Assembly (NCBI GenBank): GCA_964507245.1
Contig: CAZDQC010000040.1
Coordinates: 1 to 25,728 of the forward strand
Direction of reading: 5' to 3'
DNA from: GCA-2731375 sp964507245
GTDB taxonomy: Bacteria; Pseudomonadota; Alphaproteobacteria; GCA-2731375
Length of the DNA: 25,728 nt
A program made the position numbers and the translations under genes. Below are positions 24,759 to 25,728 of this stretch, piece after piece. The notes under the pieces are model-generated. The model was not told the DNA's origin, made no database searches, and saw only the letters and a program-made list of their open reading frames with translations. Position 1 is the stretch's first letter; each line of letters begins with the position of its first letter.

Positions 24759-24798
24759 GGCGACCAATTTTGACCATCGAGAAGCCAATTACAACTAA

Positions 24799-24818
24799 AT
24801 TTCTAGAATTATCGAAAT
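24799..24818. promoter_or_regulatory. Candidate ArsR operator
   Basis: The imperfect palindrome ATTTCTAGAATTATCGAAAT lies about 40 nt upstream of the arsR start. Its 9-bp half-sites match at 7 positions around a 2-bp centre. Size and symmetry suit a dimeric ArsR-type repressor. Assignment to ArsR is inferred from location. Confidence 0.5.
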
Positions 24819-24838
24819 AAGGAAAATTTGTTGTGTTA

Positions 24839-25444
24839 CTAGGCGTGCCCTGCCTCCGCCGACAGAAAAGAAGGGTCAACCCCCACTTTTCTGACGGCAC
24901 GATCCCATTTGCTGTTGAGATCTTCGTCGAACAAGATCGAAGTATCGGAAGATACATTTAGCCAGCCGTTCGCCTGTATTTCATTGTCCAATTGGCCCGA
25001 CGACCAACCGGCGTAACCAAGGGTCAGCAGGCTCTTTTCAGGCCCTTCTCCTTCCGCAATAGCCCGCAAAATATCAACGGTTGCCGTCAGGCCGACTTCG
25101 TCCGTGACTTTGAGTGTTGAATCCTGGCTGTAATCCATGGAATGCAGCACAAAACCCCGGCCCGTCTCCACAGGTCCGCCTGTCAAAACCGGAATGGAAT
25201 TTTTTATCCCATCAGTCTCAATTTCCAGTTGGTTAAGGAGTTCCGGGAAATCAATCTCGCTAGCAACCCTGTTCACAACAAGGCCCATGGCGCCGTCAGC
25301 AGAATGGGCGCACATGTAAATTACGGTCCGCTCGAACCGCGGGTCTCCCATGGTCGGCATGGCAACCAGAAACTGCCCGGTCAGATAACCACCGTCACCG
25401 TCACTGTGGTTTTGCTCTTCGCCGCTGATTTCGTCATCCGCCAT
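24839..25444 (-). CDS. YqgE/AlgH family protein
   Basis: This 201-residue protein belongs to the YqgE/AlgH family, found widely in proteobacteria without a settled molecular function. Visible family features are YLTGQFLVAMPTMGDPRFERTVIYMCAHS, GAMGLVVNR, VLTGGPVETGRGFVLHS, and LLTLGYAGWSSGQLDNEI with WLN downstream. An acidic N-terminal leader of about 20 residues precedes the conserved start of the fold. The ATG at 25444 is preferred over a GTG 9 nt upstream; the ribosome site is weak for both. It is divergent from the DsbD/ScsB-like gene, an arrangement I recall as common in alphaproteobacteria. Confidence 0.93.
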   Translation of the reverse strand: MADDEISGEEQNHSDGDGGYLTGQFLVAMPTMGDPRFERTVIYMCAHSADGAMGLVVNRVASEIDFPELLNQLEIETDGIKNSIPVLTGGPVETGRGFVLHSMDYSQDSTLKVTDEVGLTATVDILRAIAEGEGPEKSLLTLGYAGWSSGQLDNEIQANGWLNVSSDTSILFDEDLNSKWDRAVRKVGVDPSFLSAEAGHA

Positions 25445-25536
25445 CGTTTTCACTTGATCTCATAGACCAAAAAAGCCAATTGCTAATGCCATATTCACCA
25501 AACACGGGATATTATTCTCTATTTTCGTGACTATGA

Positions 25537-25563
25537 ACCAGGGATAATATGCGAGGTCCTGGT
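25537..25563. repeat. Inverted repeat upstream of the DsbD/ScsB-like gene
   Basis: ACCAGG (25537-25542) and CCTGGT (25558-25563) are perfect 6-bp arms around a 15-nt spacer. The second arm ends 13 nt before the ATG at 25577, where a ribosome site would be expected. It may be an operator in the divergent yqgE promoter region or an mRNA hairpin. Confidence 0.3.
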
Positions 25564-25576
25564 AAAAGATGCAAAA

Positions 25577-25728
25577 ATGACGTTAATATTTAGAATCTTT
25601 TTTTTCCCCTTGCTGGCCGCATCAGTGTTGCAATCAGGTGCCGCCGACACTAGCGGAACTCTAACGGCATGGCAGGGTACGGATGAGGCAGCGGTTCGTC
25701 TTATCGCCGGGCCAAAGAACAACGACGG
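25577..25728 (+). CDS. N-terminus of a DsbD/ScsB-like exported protein (partial)
   Basis: Only the first 50 codons are present; the frame is open to the window end. The product begins with a signal peptide (MTLIFRIFFFPLLAASVLQS, then GAA), followed by TLTAWQGTDEAAVRLIAGP. That start resembles the N-terminal periplasmic domain of DsbD/ScsB-type thiol:disulfide transporters, which carry electrons to the periplasm. The adjacency to yqgE supports this, but the redox motifs lie outside the window. No clear Shine-Dalgarno is visible. A run of eight T followed by four C (25598-25609) falls in the signal peptide. It could be another secreted protein. Confidence 0.6.
   Translation, partial: MTLIFRIFFFPLLAASVLQSGAADTSGTLTAWQGTDEAAVRLIAGPKNND

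Overview
This window looks like a chromosomal segment of an alphaproteobacterium, possibly Rhodospirillales-like (the order is a guess). The evidence is an FtsZ with a very long C-terminal linker, an alphaproteobacterial-style RNase P RNA directly upstream of mraZ, an ArsR regulator of the class with a C-terminal vicinal cysteine pair, and YqgE next to a divergent DsbD/ScsB-like gene. Base composition looks moderately GC-rich by eye and fairly uniform. I see no insertion sequence, integrase, CRISPR array, tRNA or rRNA.

All recognised genes except the last lie on the minus strand, so transcription runs from high to low coordinates. From the right: a partial DsbD/ScsB-like secreted/membrane protein runs off the window on the plus strand; yqgE lies divergent to it. 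Next is a tight run of arsR, an ArsP/DUF318 permease, fdhD, mobA and a cytoplasmic-type N-acetylmuramoyl-L-alanine amidase. The RNase P RNA gene (rnpB) follows 13 nt after the amidase stop. An intergenic stretch of about 320 nt then holds candidate mraZ promoters, TGGG-type MraZ boxes at 10-bp spacing and several dyads.

From 20491 down to 2132 lies a complete division and cell wall (dcw) cluster: mraZ, rsmH, ftsL, ftsI, murE, murF, mraY, murD, ftsW, murG, murC, murB, ddl, ftsQ, ftsA, ftsZ. Almost every junction from mraZ to ftsA is an overlap (often ATGA) or a gap of a few bases, which implies one translationally coupled transcript. It covers all cytoplasmic steps from UDP-GlcNAc-enolpyruvate to UDP-MurNAc-pentapeptide (with D-Ala-D-Ala supplied by Ddl), transfer to lipid (MraY, MurG), septal polymerisation and crosslinking (FtsW, FtsI), and the FtsL/Q/A/Z divisome. 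The MurE DNPR motif indicates meso-diaminopimelate peptidoglycan. ftsZ is set off by a 90-nt leader with its own strong ribosome binding site. lpxC (lipid A synthesis) follows after a 209-nt spacer with a dyad, then a DUF2889 protein and a small putative membrane protein.

Most of the window is conserved housekeeping DNA. The points most worth a second look are the regulatory region between rnpB and mraZ, the association of an arsenic-type regulator and permease with two molybdenum-cofactor maturation genes, and the Cys/His pattern in the DUF2889 protein. I did not find a convincing undescribed multi-gene system.
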